A stretch of 64,000 nucleotides of DNA from Niastella soli (lineage in GTDB: Bacteria; Bacteroidota; Bacteroidia; Chitinophagales; Chitinophagaceae), in the NCBI RefSeq assembly GCF_017742245.1, contig NZ_JAGHKO010000005.1, positions 372,001 to 436,000 on the forward strand, in the 5' to 3' direction. A program made the position numbers and the translations under genes. The notes beneath the pieces were generated by a model. It saw nothing but the letters and a program-made list of their open reading frames with translations. It was not told where the DNA came from and did no database searches. Below are positions 17,768 through 27,272 of the stretch, piece after piece (the first letter of the stretch is position 1; every line of letters begins with the position of its first letter).

Positions 17768-18384
17768 GGTAGTGAATATCGTTCCACGCCTGATTAAAAC
17801 AAATAGCATCTAAACCGATATAGTAACCGCATGCCTCTACGAAGCTGACGAGTTCGGCTATATTCTCACTTCAGTCTGCAAAATATTTTATCTAACGTTA
17901 TAGCAAATGTGATGTTGCTGGTATACAAAGCAACATAACGCCAGTGTACAACGCAACTGTTTGAATTGCTTGTTATTGTCTCCTGTCTTGTGCCAGAATC
18001 TTGCTGGGTTTAAACACATCGTTGTTCGGGATCTCTTTTGGTCTTCCCTGGGGAAACACCGGGTTTTCATTGGGAAAAGCCGAACGTGACCCTAACAATA
18101 TACAGGGCAGACCTATCGCAGAGCTGAAGAAAATGCCGGGCAGACAGCCTTTATCATGCACCCAACCCGCACTGAAAGTGGGGGTTCAGTGCCAGTTTAG
18201 TGCGGGTTCAGTGCGGGTTTGAATAGGGAAATGGCCTGTTTTAGTATATCTGGAGAGAATCTGACTAGAATCTGATTAGAAATACGCTACGATGTGCATA
18301 GGCATAAGTACGGCTTTCTACTGACCGAACTCCATGCTGGCATACGGTTTTCAGGGATTAATACAGCGTGAAAAATTTAAAGGA
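17768..18384. other. Gene-free gap with a 13-bp inverted repeat
   Basis: I find no convincing gene in this roughly 600-base gap. Short frames exist on both strands but have no recognisable protein character. The clearest structure is AACCCGCACTGAA at 18164-18176 and its exact reverse complement TTCAGTGCGGGTT at 18207-18219, with a further ggttcagtg copy between them. The 5' part holds only AT-rich sequence without a clear terminator. Confidence 0.6.
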
Positions 18385-18810
18385 ATGAATACACCATCAT
18401 CTGAAAAACAGGTAGTTGCCATCCGCTATATTGTTAATGACATGGAGGCAGCTGTTGCTTTTTATACAGGTATGCTTGGTTTTGAAGTGCAAATGCATGT
18501 AAAAGATGCATTTGCCAGTTTAACAATGGGCGATCTGCAATTGTTTATTAATCAACCCGGGGCGGGTGGGGCAGGGCAGGCCATGCCTGATGGAACTATT
18601 CCAGCACCTGGTGGCTGGAACCGTTTTCAAATACAGGTGAAGAATCTGGATTCAGTGTATGAAAAATTAAAAGAAAAAGGCGCCAGATTCCGCAACCAGA
18701 TAGTGACCGGTGTTGGCGGCAAGCAGGTATTGCTGGAAGATCCTTCCGGTAACCTCATTGAATTATTTCAGCCCGCTCCCCGGCAGGAAACCTCTTATAA
18801 ATATAAATAG
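18385..18810 (+). CDS. VOC (glyoxalase/bleomycin-resistance fold) family protein
   Basis: A 141-residue protein from the ATG giving MNTPSSEKQVVAIR, which is preceded by an AAAGGA-like site. An upstream in-frame ATG would add 17 unlikely residues. It has the paired beta-alpha-beta-beta-beta layout: V-A-I-R-Y-I-V-N-D-M-E-A-A-V-A-F-Y near the start, G-D-L-Q-L-F-I-N in the middle, and L-L-E-D-P-S-G-N-L-I-E-L-F at the end. The last of these supplies the usual metal-binding Glu. Such proteins bind or isomerise small molecules and the substrate here is unknown. The small gene 8 bases downstream is probably co-transcribed. Confidence 0.88.
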   Translation: MNTPSSEKQVVAIRYIVNDMEAAVAFYTGMLGFEVQMHVKDAFASLTMGDLQLFINQPGAGGAGQAMPDGTIPAPGGWNRFQIQVKNLDSVYEKLKEKGARFRNQIVTGVGGKQVLLEDPSGNLIELFQPAPRQETSYKYK

Positions 18811-18818
18811 TAATTTTT

Positions 18819-19034
18819 ATGGAAAGCCTGAATACAAATGACCCGTTAGCGCATACCGCCAATATTAAAAATGAGTTCAGGATACTGATAGATCATTTAC
18901 GGGATGATGTTATCAAAGTCAATGACCCCGCAGCCAAAGCGCTTTTTGAAACCTCCGCCGAAGTGCTCACCGGGCTTGAAAAGGCATTCAGCGATTATGA
19001 AAGTAAAAATGAACCGGCCTGGAGGAATGAATAA
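18819..19034 (+). CDS. Small helical hypothetical protein
   Basis: A 71-residue acidic protein (MESLNTNDPL) with predicted helical segments E-F-R-I-L-I-D-H-L-R-D-D-V and A-A-K-A-L-F-E-T-S-A-E-V-L-T-G-L-E. No signal peptide or cysteine is present. The 8-base gap after the VOC gene and normal codon use make it a likely real gene. I do not recognise a family. Confidence 0.65.
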   Translation: MESLNTNDPLAHTANIKNEFRILIDHLRDDVIKVNDPAAKALFETSAEVLTGLEKAFSDYESKNEPAWRNE

Positions 19035-19081
19035 AAGAAAGCCAGGTAGTACAGCCTGGTGGAAAGTGAGTCATTTTTTGA

Positions 19082-19089
19082 TATTTTTG
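19082..19089 (+). promoter_or_regulatory. Candidate -7 element before the ECF sigma gene
   Basis: TATTTTTG matches TAnnTTTG and lies 35 bases before the TTG start of the sigma gene. A clear -33 TTG at the normal spacing is not seen. Confidence 0.3.
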
Positions 19090-19124
19090 TTCTTGTATCG
19101 GAACAAACAGTCATATAGATATAG

Positions 19125-19715
19125 TTGGATAGTAGCGCCTTACATAATGATAGAGAGATCTTTAAACGCATAGCCCGGGGCGATGCGCAGGCATTTGCCG
19201 AGTTCTACGACGCCTATGCGGTTAAGCTCGCCCTCTATGTATCGCGTTTTTTGGGTTCAGAACTATGGGCGGAAGAAATTGTGCACGACACATTTTTAAA
19301 ACTATGGTCCATTCGTGAAACGCTTACCACGGTGGAAACCCCGGCTGCCTTTGTTTACCGGATGATCGCCAACCGCGCAAAAGACCACCTGAAACACCAG
19401 GAACATGAAGTAAAACTGCAACAACACCTGGTGCGCCATTTACAACACGCCAATACCACCCAGGACCTGCTGGATTATCAAAGAGGTGAAAAACTATACC
19501 GCCTGGCCATTCAACAGTTGCCAGCGCAACGAGCGTTAGTTTTTAAAATGCGCCATGAGCAGGGAATGAGTTACGATGAAATTGCCCGCGAGCTGGAATT
19601 GAGCCGTCACACCGTCCGCAATTTGCTAAACCTGGCGCTAAAGGATATCCGCCACTATTTGTTACAGCATGGCGATATTGCTGGTGCTGTGGCGCTTATC
19701 TGCTTTTTAAAATAA
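19125..19715 (+). CDS. ECF-type sigma factor of the STN-SusC locus
   Basis: A 196-residue sigma factor starting at TTG (DSSALHNDREIFKRIARGD). Region 2 has F-A-E-F-Y-D-A-Y, E-E-I-V-H-D-T-F-L-K-L-W and P-A-A-F-V-Y-R-M-I-A-N-R-A. Region 4 has L-P-A-Q-R-A-L-V-F, M-S-Y-D-E-I-A-R-E-L and H-T-V-R-N-L-L-N-L-A, followed by a hydrophobic C-terminal helix typical of Bacteroidota FecI-like factors. The next genes are a FecR anti-sigma factor and a SusC with an STN domain, so this should direct transcription of the import locus when ligand is sensed at the outer membrane. Confidence 0.93.
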   Translation: MDSSALHNDREIFKRIARGDAQAFAEFYDAYAVKLALYVSRFLGSELWAEEIVHDTFLKLWSIRETLTTVETPAAFVYRMIANRAKDHLKHQEHEVKLQQHLVRHLQHANTTQDLLDYQRGEKLYRLAIQQLPAQRALVFKMRHEQGMSYDEIARELELSRHTVRNLLNLALKDIRHYLLQHGDIAGAVALICFLK

Positions 19716-19804
19716 TTCTTAAATAATTATTAAATCATTTGGTACTTCCTTGCCAGCCAGTCGTCATTATCTTCGGATGGTTGTAGGGACAATCATTTTT
19801 TCAT

Positions 19805-21046
19805 ATGGCGACAGATAATCAACATATCATTTATTTATTAGAAAGGTATTCGAGCGGACAGGCAACCTCCAGTGAGGTTGACCGGTTGCTTACGCTGTTG
19901 CGCACCAACCACTATGATGAAACGGTTGTTTCATTTATTGAAGAACAGTTAGGAACGTTTGAACCCGATAATGCAGAAGATATTGCTTTTTGGAAAAAAC
20001 GGTTGAAAGGAGGGGCTCAGCAGATCACTGGGGTTACCGTTAATGAAACGGGCGCCGCTGTTGTTGAAATTCCTGAGTATGCCCGGCCAGTCCATCGCGT
20101 ACATTTTTTACGCAAATGGGGTTGGGCAGCTGCATCCATTATCCTTGCGTTGAGCCTTGGCGTTTACCTCCTTACAACAAAAACGACAAAAACGCTGCCA
20201 CCTTCCAATGTTGTACAGGCTGCTGATATAGCACCCGGGAAAAACGGCGCAGTACTTATACTGGCCGATGGTTCGCGCGTGGTATTAGACAGCCTGGGCA
20301 ACGGTGTGGTTGCCACTCAAAATGGCGCCCAGGTAGTGCTGAAGGGTGGGGCGCTGGCTTATAAAGCCAGCGACGCTTCTACTGGTGAAGTAGCGTACAA
20401 TACCATGAGCACGCCCAAAGGGCGCCAGTTTCAGGTTACTTTGCCCGATGGCACCAAAGTATGGTTGAACGCCGCCAGCTCCTTACGCTATCCCACGGTG
20501 TTTACCGGCACAGAACGTAAGGTAACTGTAACCGGCGAAGCCTATTTTGAAGTAGCACACCATGCGCGTTTGCCATTCGTAGTGAATGTGAATGATAATG
20601 AAGAAGTAACAGTATTAGGTACTCACTTTAATATCAATGCCTATGAGAACGAGAAAGCGATTCATACCACGTTGTTGGAAGGGAGTGTGAAAGTGCGATC
20701 CGCCTACGCCAAGGCTTCGGCGGACAAGCCAGTTGTATTGAAACCTGGTGAACAGGCCATTGGTGCGGTAAACTCACCATTCACCATTGACCACTCACCT
20801 GACCTGGACAAAGTAATGTCATGGAAGAACGGACAGTTTAATTTTGAAGGCGCTTCGCTGGGCGAGATCATGCGGCAGTTGGAGCGCTGGTACGATATAG
20901 AAGTAATTTATGAGAAAGGCATTCCGGGCGTTGAGTTTGAAGGAAAAATGACGAGAGACGTTCCCTTAGGCGACCTATTGGCTATGTTAGAAAGATCAGA
21001 TATACATTTTAGAGTAGAAGGCAGGAAGCTTATCGTTCTTCCCTGA
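19805..21046 (+). CDS. FecR-type anti-sigma factor with a repeat-derived insertion
   Basis: A 413-residue inner-membrane regulator. A cytoplasmic N-terminus of about 100 residues is followed by one membrane helix (about 107-126, W-A-A-A-S-I-I-L-A-L), the FecR domain (about 190-290, T-P-K-G-R-Q-F-Q-V-T-L-P-D-G-T-K-V-W-L-N-A, G-E-A-Y-F-E-V-A) and a C-terminal DUF4974 domain (about 345-413). It should hold the sigma factor encoded just upstream and release it when the STN domain of the SusC partner contacts its periplasmic part. Between L-E-G-S-V-K-V and V-V-L-K-P-G-E-Q it carries A-Y-A-K-A-S-A-D-K (300-308), encoded by a palindromic repeat found in nearby intergenic DNA. Confidence 0.94.
   Translation: MATDNQHIIYLLERYSSGQATSSEVDRLLTLLRTNHYDETVVSFIEEQLGTFEPDNAEDIAFWKKRLKGGAQQITGVTVNETGAAVVEIPEYARPVHRVHFLRKWGWAAASIILALSLGVYLLTTKTTKTLPPSNVVQAADIAPGKNGAVLILADGSRVVLDSLGNGVVATQNGAQVVLKGGALAYKASDASTGEVAYNTMSTPKGRQFQVTLPDGTKVWLNAASSLRYPTVFTGTERKVTVTGEAYFEVAHHARLPFVVNVNDNEEVTVLGTHFNINAYENEKAIHTTLLEGSVKVRSAYAKASADKPVVLKPGEQAIGAVNSPFTIDHSPDLDKVMSWKNGQFNFEGASLGEIMRQLERWYDIEVIYEKGIPGVEFEGKMTRDVPLGDLLAMLERSDIHFRVEGRKLIVLP
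20699..20725. repeat. Palindromic element inside fecR
   Basis: TCCGCC and GGCGGA flank a core tacgccaaggcttc. The same layout occurs in intergenic copies near 8779, 21267 and 41108 (there CCCGCC...GGCGGG with tttagcgta cores). Here it is in frame and adds about nine residues to the FecR domain. Confidence 0.75.
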
Positions 21047-21266
21047 AGATAAACCAGACCAGGACCACCCCTTATCCGCATTTACCAAACCATCTTATCA
21101 TTATGTACGATGCCATAATGGCCCGTAGAAGACCCTACGTTGCCAAACGGGATTGTATTGATCATACTGAACATAGCCAGGCGTGTTGAATAACTGCCTG
21201 ACAAAATAAATGGATCCAGCTTTGAAAAAAACAAACCGGAAGTGTTCGCTGCACCTCCGGTGTTGC

Positions 21267-21292
21267 CCGCCGAAACTTTAGCGTAGGCGGGC
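21267..21292. repeat. Intergenic palindromic element between fecR and susC
   Basis: CCCGCC-gaaactttagcgta-GGCGGG lies in the 312-base gap upstream of the STN-SusC. It is a sister of the copy inside fecR about 570 bases away. The rest of the gap (21047-21358) holds no supported gene. A minus-strand frame spanning it and the susC start has no recognisable protein features. Confidence 0.75.
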
Positions 21293-21358
21293 CATGTTGA
21301 GGTTGCATCCAATGTGTAGTTATCATCATTTTTTAACAACCAAAACTGTTCACAATTT

Positions 21359-24300
21359 ATGCAAAAAACTGCTGATTGTGGCCGGTCCATTCCGCTTGCA
21401 ACCGCCCGGAAGCTGGCATACGCCGCCTTTCGGGTTGGTAAGCGGGAGAGACGCCACAAGTTCGCCCAAATTATGCTGGTTATGAGATTGACCGTACTAT
21501 TACTAACTGCTGCTTTGGTTCAGGTTCATGCTACTGGTCTGGCCCAAAGTGTTACACTCACCGGTAAGGCCCAAACCCTGAAACAGGTGTTTGCGGCCAT
21601 TGAAAAACAAACAGGCTATGTTGTTTTTAGCAAGAAGGGTACCCTGGCCGAGATGAAACCGGTAACCTATGATGTACAGAATATGCCCTTGCGCGATTTT
21701 CTGGATGTAGTGCTGAAAGGACAACCCGTGCAATACGTGATCTCCGGAAAAACTATTATGCTTACCCGCAAAGTGATGCCGCCTGCGCCACCAACACCTG
21801 TACGGGAAGAGCCGGTGGCTGCGCCAGCCGTAGTGCGCCTAATCATTAATGGACAGGTTACTGATAGTGCCGGTAAACCGCTGTCAAACGCTTCAGTAAG
21901 CATAAAAGGCAAACCAAGCAAGGGTTCAGCCATTACCGACATCCAGGGACGCTTCAGGGTGTCTGCAGAACCGGGTGATGTAATTGTAGTAACTTATGTA
22001 GGGTATGCTACTGCTACCTATAAGGTGAAAAGCGATACAGAATCTATTGTTGTCTCCCTCAAACGGGAGGTGGCCGTTCAGGAAGATATCGTAATAACAG
22101 GGATCTTCAACAAGCCCAAAGAAAGTTACACGGGCGCTACCCGCGTTATTTCTGAAAAAGAGATCAAGGAATTCCAGGGCCGTAACATCTTTGTTACCCT
22201 GGGTAATATCGATCCTTCTTTTAATGTAGTTACCAATAATAATATCGGTTCAAACCCCAATACGGTACCCGAAATACAATTGCGTGGTACCCGTAACCTG
22301 CCCAACATCGATCAGTTTGCAGCCGGTGGGCCAACTACACAGATCGCACGGGACCAGCAGTTCCAGTACCAGTCGGCCACATTGAATGCACCCCTGATCA
22401 TCATGGATGGTTTCCCCATCACCATGCAGCGGATGATGGACCTGAACGTAAATGAAATTCAAAATGTAACGCTGCTGAAAGACGGTTCTGCTACTGCGTT
22501 ATATGGTTCACAGGGCGCCAATGGCGTAATTGTGATCACCACCAAACAACCACAGGCCGGTAAGCTACGGCTAACCTACAGAGGCGGCGCTAACCTCAGT
22601 TTTCCTGATCTGAGCAGTTACCACCTGTTGAATGCCCGGGATAAGCTGGCATTGGAAAAAGCGTCGGGGTATTATTCCATTCCTACCCAGGGCCCTGATG
22701 TTAACCTGAAGCTGGAAAAGTATTACAACGATATTCTGGCATTGGTGGATGGTGGTCAGCATACCGACTGGCTGCGCAAACCCCTGCGTACCCAGGTTGA
22801 TCAAAACCATTCCCTGCGTATGGAAGGGGGCGATGCCTCTTTTCGCTATGCGCTGGAAGGTCAGTATAACCTGATAAACGGGGTGATGAAGGACAGTAAA
22901 CGCGAAACGGCGAATGGTTCGGTCACTATTTCCTATCGCCTCAATAAAGTGAACTTCAGCAATAACCTGCGCATTGGCAGCACAAAAGGCAACGAAAGCC
23001 CCTGGGGCACCTTCGGTGACTATGCAAAGCTCAATCCATACTGGAGCCCCTACGATGCCAATGGGAATATTGTACAATTCTTTAAACCTTATTTGAACGA
23101 ATACTGGTCGCAGGCAAATCCGCAGTATCCCTACGCAAACCCCATGTACGATGCTACATTGAATACTTTCAATAAAACATCGTACACCAACATAATTGAA
23201 AACTTCCAGGTAGATTACCGCCCGGTAAATCACCTTGCTTTGAATGGTGGCATTAGCATCACAAGCAACCAAAGCACAGGCGATGATTTTAAACCGGCCT
23301 CGCACTCTAAATTCTCGCAAGACAATTCTATTGATATCCTGCGTAAAGGAAGTTATGTATACAATTCCGGAAAAGATTTCAATTTCACCGGCCGCCTGCA
23401 AGCCCTTTATAACAACACGTTTGCAGGGGTACATAATGTATCAATAGGGGTGAGTGGAGATCTTAATGAAGTGAAAAGCACGAACTATACTATTGCTGCA
23501 GAAGGTTTCCCCGATGAAACGATCGACTTCTTTGGCCGGGCGCTGCAATATCAGGCGGGTGGCAAACCAGCCGGATCAGAGGCAACAACCCGCCGGGTAG
23601 GTTTTGTTAGCTCGGCGAATTACAGTTACGACGATCGTTATTTTGTTGACCTTACCTATCGCGTCGACGGCGCTTCTCAGTTTGGGACCGATAAACGCTT
23701 TGCCCCTTTTTATGCAGTTGGCGGTGGCTGGAACCTGCACCATGAAAGATTTTTAAAAGACCTTCCCTATTTAGATCGCCTGAAGTTGCGTGGTTCTTTT
23801 GGGGTTACCGGTAACCAGGCATTTTCAGCGTATCAGCCCCTGGCCACTTATTCTTACATTGTTACCGACCGGTATAAGAACTGGATCGGCGCCAATCAAA
23901 CCAACCTGGGTAACCCAAACCTGCAATGGCAGCAAACCGATAAAATGGACCTGGGGCTTGAAACCCAATTGTTCCATGACCGCGTTTTCATTCAGTTTGA
24001 TTATTATAAAGAAAGGACCTCGAACCTGCTTTCTTCCATCGAGCTGCCTTATTCCAATGGCTTTACCGATTATGTAGAGAACATTGGTACGTTGGAACAA
24101 AAAGGATATGAAGTAACAGCCCGTGTTACCATCCTGCGCAACAATCGTAACCGGATGTTGTGGTCAATAACCGGAAATATTGCACATAATGAAGACAAGA
24201 TCGTGAAGCTGTCGGAAGCCCTGAAAGCAGCCAATGAAAAACTGGGGTTGCAATATGACTATGACACCAATTTGCCGAACAGGATCATTCGTGAAGGCGC

Positions 24301-24889
24301 CTCGCAGAACACGATCTATGTAGTTCCTTCACTGGGTATTGACCCCAGCACAGGTAAAGAATTGTATTTGACCAAAACCGGAGAGCCGAGTTACACCTGG
24401 AATGCGGTTGACCGGATTGCGGCAGGCGTATCGATACCTAAATACCGCGGTAATTTTAGTACCCTTTTCCGATATGGTGGCTTTACCCTGAATGCTTCTT
24501 TTAGTTATCGTTTTGGCGGAAAGATCTACAACCAGACACTGATTGATAAAGTAGAAAATGCCAACAGGTGGTTTAATGTGGATGAACGTGTGTTCAAAGA
24601 CCGCTGGCAAAAACCGGGCGATCATGTAGCGTTCCGTGGACTGAAGGAAACCTCAGAAATATATCCTTCCTCCCGCTTCGTACAGAATGAGTCTGCCTTC
24701 ACCTGCCAGAACGTAAACCTGTCGTATGATGTGCTGAATAACAAACTGCTGAATAAAATGCGGCTGAAAGCACTGAACGTTTCGGTTAATTCGGGTGAAG
24801 TGTTCTACTTGTCAACTGTACGCCAGGAGCGTGGGCTCGACTATCCGTTCACCCGTCAGATAGGTTTTTACGTGTATGCCACCTTTTAA
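21359..24889 (+). CDS. SusC/RagA TonB-linked transporter with N-terminal STN domain
   Basis: An 1176-residue outer-membrane transporter. The long N-terminal stretch before M-R-L-T-V-L-L-L-T is common in this family. A signal peptide ends near G-L-A-Q-S. An STN domain follows (about 65-135, L-K-Q-V-F-A-A-I-E-K-Q-T-G-Y-V-V-F), then CarboxypepD_reg-like (about 162-245), a plug (L-I-I-M-D-G-F-P-I, L-L-K-D-G-S-A-T-A-L-Y-G-S-Q-G-A-N-G-V-I-V) and a barrel ending in Y-A-T-F. The plug carries a long insert between P-E-I-Q-L-R-G-T and the D-G-F motif. The STN domain and the FecR/sigma genes just upstream indicate ligand-dependent signalling plus transport. Confidence 0.94.
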   Translation: MQKTADCGRSIPLATARKLAYAAFRVGKRERRHKFAQIMLVMRLTVLLLTAALVQVHATGLAQSVTLTGKAQTLKQVFAAIEKQTGYVVFSKKGTLAEMKPVTYDVQNMPLRDFLDVVLKGQPVQYVISGKTIMLTRKVMPPAPPTPVREEPVAAPAVVRLIINGQVTDSAGKPLSNASVSIKGKPSKGSAITDIQGRFRVSAEPGDVIVVTYVGYATATYKVKSDTESIVVSLKREVAVQEDIVITGIFNKPKESYTGATRVISEKEIKEFQGRNIFVTLGNIDPSFNVVTNNNIGSNPNTVPEIQLRGTRNLPNIDQFAAGGPTTQIARDQQFQYQSATLNAPLIIMDGFPITMQRMMDLNVNEIQNVTLLKDGSATALYGSQGANGVIVITTKQPQAGKLRLTYRGGANLSFPDLSSYHLLNARDKLALEKASGYYSIPTQGPDVNLKLEKYYNDILALVDGGQHTDWLRKPLRTQVDQNHSLRMEGGDASFRYALEGQYNLINGVMKDSKRETANGSVTISYRLNKVNFSNNLRIGSTKGNESPWGTFGDYAKLNPYWSPYDANGNIVQFFKPYLNEYWSQANPQYPYANPMYDATLNTFNKTSYTNIIENFQVDYRPVNHLALNGGISITSNQSTGDDFKPASHSKFSQDNSIDILRKGSYVYNSGKDFNFTGRLQALYNNTFAGVHNVSIGVSGDLNEVKSTNYTIAAEGFPDETIDFFGRALQYQAGGKPAGSEATTRRVGFVSSANYSYDDRYFVDLTYRVDGASQFGTDKRFAPFYAVGGGWNLHHERFLKDLPYLDRLKLRGSFGVTGNQAFSAYQPLATYSYIVTDRYKNWIGANQTNLGNPNLQWQQTDKMDLGLETQLFHDRVFIQFDYYKERTSNLLSSIELPYSNGFTDYVENIGTLEQKGYEVTARVTILRNNRNRMLWSITGNIAHNEDKIVKLSEALKAANEKLGLQYDYDTNLPNRIIREGASQNTIYVVPSLGIDPSTGKELYLTKTGEPSYTWNAVDRIAAGVSIPKYRGNFSTLFRYGGFTLNASFSYRFGGKIYNQTLIDKVENANRWFNVDERVFKDRWQKPGDHVAFRGLKETSEIYPSSRFVQNESAFTCQNVNLSYDVLNNKLLNKMRLKALNVSVNSGEVFYLSTVRQERGLDYPFTRQIGFYVYATF

Positions 24890-24900
24890 TTGAAAAGCAC

Positions 24901-26412
24901 ATGAACAAATTAACAACCACTCTACTAATAGCCGGCACTTTGGTTTTTACAGGCTGTAAAAAATGGCTCGATGTAACACCGGAAGGCCTTACCACCAAAG
25001 ATGAAATGTTCGAAAGCCAGAAAGGTTTTCGCGATGCCCTTACCGGGGCTTATATTGATTTGAAAAGCTCCGATGCTTATGGCGGCGCCATGACATGGGG
25101 GGCCGTTGAATTTCTAGCCCGCAACTGGGATGTAAGCTCTCCCGATCGTACCGATCTAAATGCCCTGGTAAATGCCAATTATCTTGATGCCGGCGCAAAA
25201 AAAACGATTGACGCCATCTACGCAAAAGAATACAAAGTAGTGGCCGATGTAAACAGCATCCTGGGGAATATAGATGCGAAAAAAGGTCTGTTCCAGGATA
25301 ACAATTATGCGCTGATAAAAGGCGAAGCGTTAACTCTTCGTGCTTTTGCGCATTTTGATGTATTACGTATGTTCGGTCCCATGCCCGATAGCGTTAACAC
25401 CACACCCATACTGCCCTATGTAACGGAAGTATCGAAAGACATCGTTCCGCTTTCCGGTTACGATGACTTTGCCAAACAGATCCTGGCCGATCTCGATCAG
25501 GCGGAATTGTCGCTGAAAGACGTGGACCCCATTACTCAATTTTCATTGAGCGAATTGAACCCATTAGTTACCAGTGTAAATAATGTTCCGGTAGTAAGTG
25601 ACGACTATTATATGTACCGCCAGGTACGCATGAACTATTATGCGGTACTGGCGCTCAAAGCCCGGGTAAACAACTGGCTGAAAACCCGTGGTGATAGTTA
25701 CCGGGCAAACGCAGTCAAATATGCGCAGATGGTTATAGATGCCAAAGATCACCTGGGCGCCCCTACATACAAGCTGGGCGAGCGGAAAGATGTAGTAAAT
25801 GGCGATGCTACCTTCACCTCAGAGCATATTGCCGCTGTTATTTACAATAACCTAAATGACGTGGTGACAAAGACCTTTGGCGAAACCGGAACGCTGGTCC
25901 GTTATGATTTAAGTATTTCAGATGGATTTTACTACCTCAACAACCTGTTCCCCGTAACTGAAAGAACAACCGATGCCCGGTTTGTGGGTATGTGGCAATA
26001 CAAAATAACCCCTGGCCAGGGCCAGTATATTATGTACAAAAAGTACATTCAGCGCGAACCATATCCCAATAACCAGATCCCATTGCTTCGCCTGAGCGAA
26101 ATGTACCTTATATTAACCGAATGCGCGTTAACCAAGGCTGACGCAGAGAACTCCTATCGTATTTATTGTGATAAAAAAGGTATTCCCTTCGCAACAGGTT
26201 TCAGTGCCTCAGGTTGGGAAGCAGACCGCAGAAATAAAATGATCAGGGAATATGTACGCGAATTTTATGCAGAAGGGCAAACCTTCTTCACGTACAAACG
26301 CTACAACGTAACTACCCTGCCTGTAAACTGGATGGTTTCTCAATACCTGGGAAGTCCCAAAAGGTACATCGTGCCCAAACCCGATCGTGAAATTAATTAT
26401 CATAACAAGTAG
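24901..26412 (+). CDS. SusD/RagB family lipoprotein
   Basis: A 503-residue lipoprotein (F-T-G-C at residue 19, then KKWLDVTPEG). It has the usual early N-terminal SusD pattern (F-E-S-Q-K-G-F-R-D-A-L-T-G-A-Y) and TPR-like helices (K-G-E-A-L-T-L-R-A-F-A-H-F-D-V-L-R-M-F-G). The C-terminal part has P-L-L-R-L-S-E-M-Y-L-I-L-T-E and N-K-M-I-R-E-Y-V-R-E-F-Y-A-E-G-Q. It begins 11 bases after susC and is the substrate-binding partner on the cell surface. Further lipoprotein genes follow in the same operon. Confidence 0.95.
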   Translation: MNKLTTTLLIAGTLVFTGCKKWLDVTPEGLTTKDEMFESQKGFRDALTGAYIDLKSSDAYGGAMTWGAVEFLARNWDVSSPDRTDLNALVNANYLDAGAKKTIDAIYAKEYKVVADVNSILGNIDAKKGLFQDNNYALIKGEALTLRAFAHFDVLRMFGPMPDSVNTTPILPYVTEVSKDIVPLSGYDDFAKQILADLDQAELSLKDVDPITQFSLSELNPLVTSVNNVPVVSDDYYMYRQVRMNYYAVLALKARVNNWLKTRGDSYRANAVKYAQMVIDAKDHLGAPTYKLGERKDVVNGDATFTSEHIAAVIYNNLNDVVTKTFGETGTLVRYDLSISDGFYYLNNLFPVTERTTDARFVGMWQYKITPGQGQYIMYKKYIQREPYPNNQIPLLRLSEMYLILTECALTKADAENSYRIYCDKKGIPFATGFSASGWEADRRNKMIREYVREFYAEGQTFFTYKRYNVTTLPVNWMVSQYLGSPKRYIVPKPDREINYHNK

Positions 26413-26423
26413 TGACCACTATC

Positions 26424-27251
26424 ATGAAAAAATATTACTGCATTATAGTTTTACTGCTGGCCATTGCTGCAGGTTGCAAAAAAGCAGCATACCTTATGTA
26501 TAACAATGGCTCCCGGATACAATTAGCCGACACCGCTACGCTTAATTACACCTTTATATATAAGGACCTTGCGGTGACCAGGGATACCGTTTATGTTAAA
26601 CTGATCACAATGGGTGATATTAAAGATTATAGCAGAACGGTAACCATGGAGCAAATAGACGAATTTGACACTACCTATACACGCGACCCGTTTACAGGTA
26701 AAAATACCGATTCGTCGTGGAAGCCAAAACCATACAAAGCGGTACCCGGTAAGCATTATGTTGCATTTACTGATCCGGGCGTGCAAAGTTTGCTATTTGT
26801 GTCGGCAGATAGCCCTGCCACGCGGCTGCCCATTATATTATTGCGTGATACCAGCCTGAGAAGCAATACCTACCGGTTGCGCATCCGGCTTACGCCCAAC
26901 GACGAATTTGGATTGGGCGAAAGGAAAGCCATTGAAAAAACCATTATGTTCAGTGACAAGCTGGAACGCTTTGAGTCGTGGAAAGTTGATAATACTACCG
27001 CCGCTGCTTATTTAACTTTTGGAAAGTACAGTACCGGTAAACACCAGTTCATGATCGATGTGTTGAAAGTGAAGATCGATGAGGCCTGGTACCAGGCTGC
27101 TCTGAAAGCGCAGGCAACACAACACTACAAGAACGTGTTAAGGGATGCCCTGACGGCGTTTAATGCAGATCCGGCCAATATCGCCTCCGGCAAAGCGCCG
27201 GTACATGAAACAAGCGATCCCACAAGCCCGCTCATTACCTTTCCAAATTAA
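26424..27251 (+). CDS. DUF4843 domain lipoprotein
   Basis: A 275-residue lipoprotein from the ATG giving MKKYYCIIVLLL (an upstream GTG is less likely). The lipobox is A-A-G-C then KKAAYLMYN. The body fits DUF4843: an early N-N-G-S-R-I-Q, then beta-rich sequence with V-K-L-I-T-M-G-D, Y-V-A-F-T-D-P, and L-R-I-R-L-T-P-N-D-E-F. Such proteins occur directly after SusD in Bacteroidota loci of this layout, and are likely surface accessory lipoproteins of the import complex. The function is not established from the sequence. Confidence 0.82.
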   Translation: MKKYYCIIVLLLAIAAGCKKAAYLMYNNGSRIQLADTATLNYTFIYKDLAVTRDTVYVKLITMGDIKDYSRTVTMEQIDEFDTTYTRDPFTGKNTDSSWKPKPYKAVPGKHYVAFTDPGVQSLLFVSADSPATRLPIILLRDTSLRSNTYRLRIRLTPNDEFGLGERKAIEKTIMFSDKLERFESWKVDNTTAAAYLTFGKYSTGKHQFMIDVLKVKIDEAWYQAALKAQATQHYKNVLRDALTAFNADPANIASGKAPVHETSDPTSPLITFPN

Positions 27252-27272
27252 TCATCAACAAGTACAAGAAAA

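Noticed and set aside
17888-18222. Short frames on both strands near 18 kb
   Set aside because: They are mutually overlapping, lack family features or signal peptides and have no supporting spacing.
21082-21459. Minus-strand 125-residue frame spanning the fecR-susC gap
   Set aside because: It overlaps the susC start and a palindromic element and has no recognisable domain, signal peptide or sensible neighbours.
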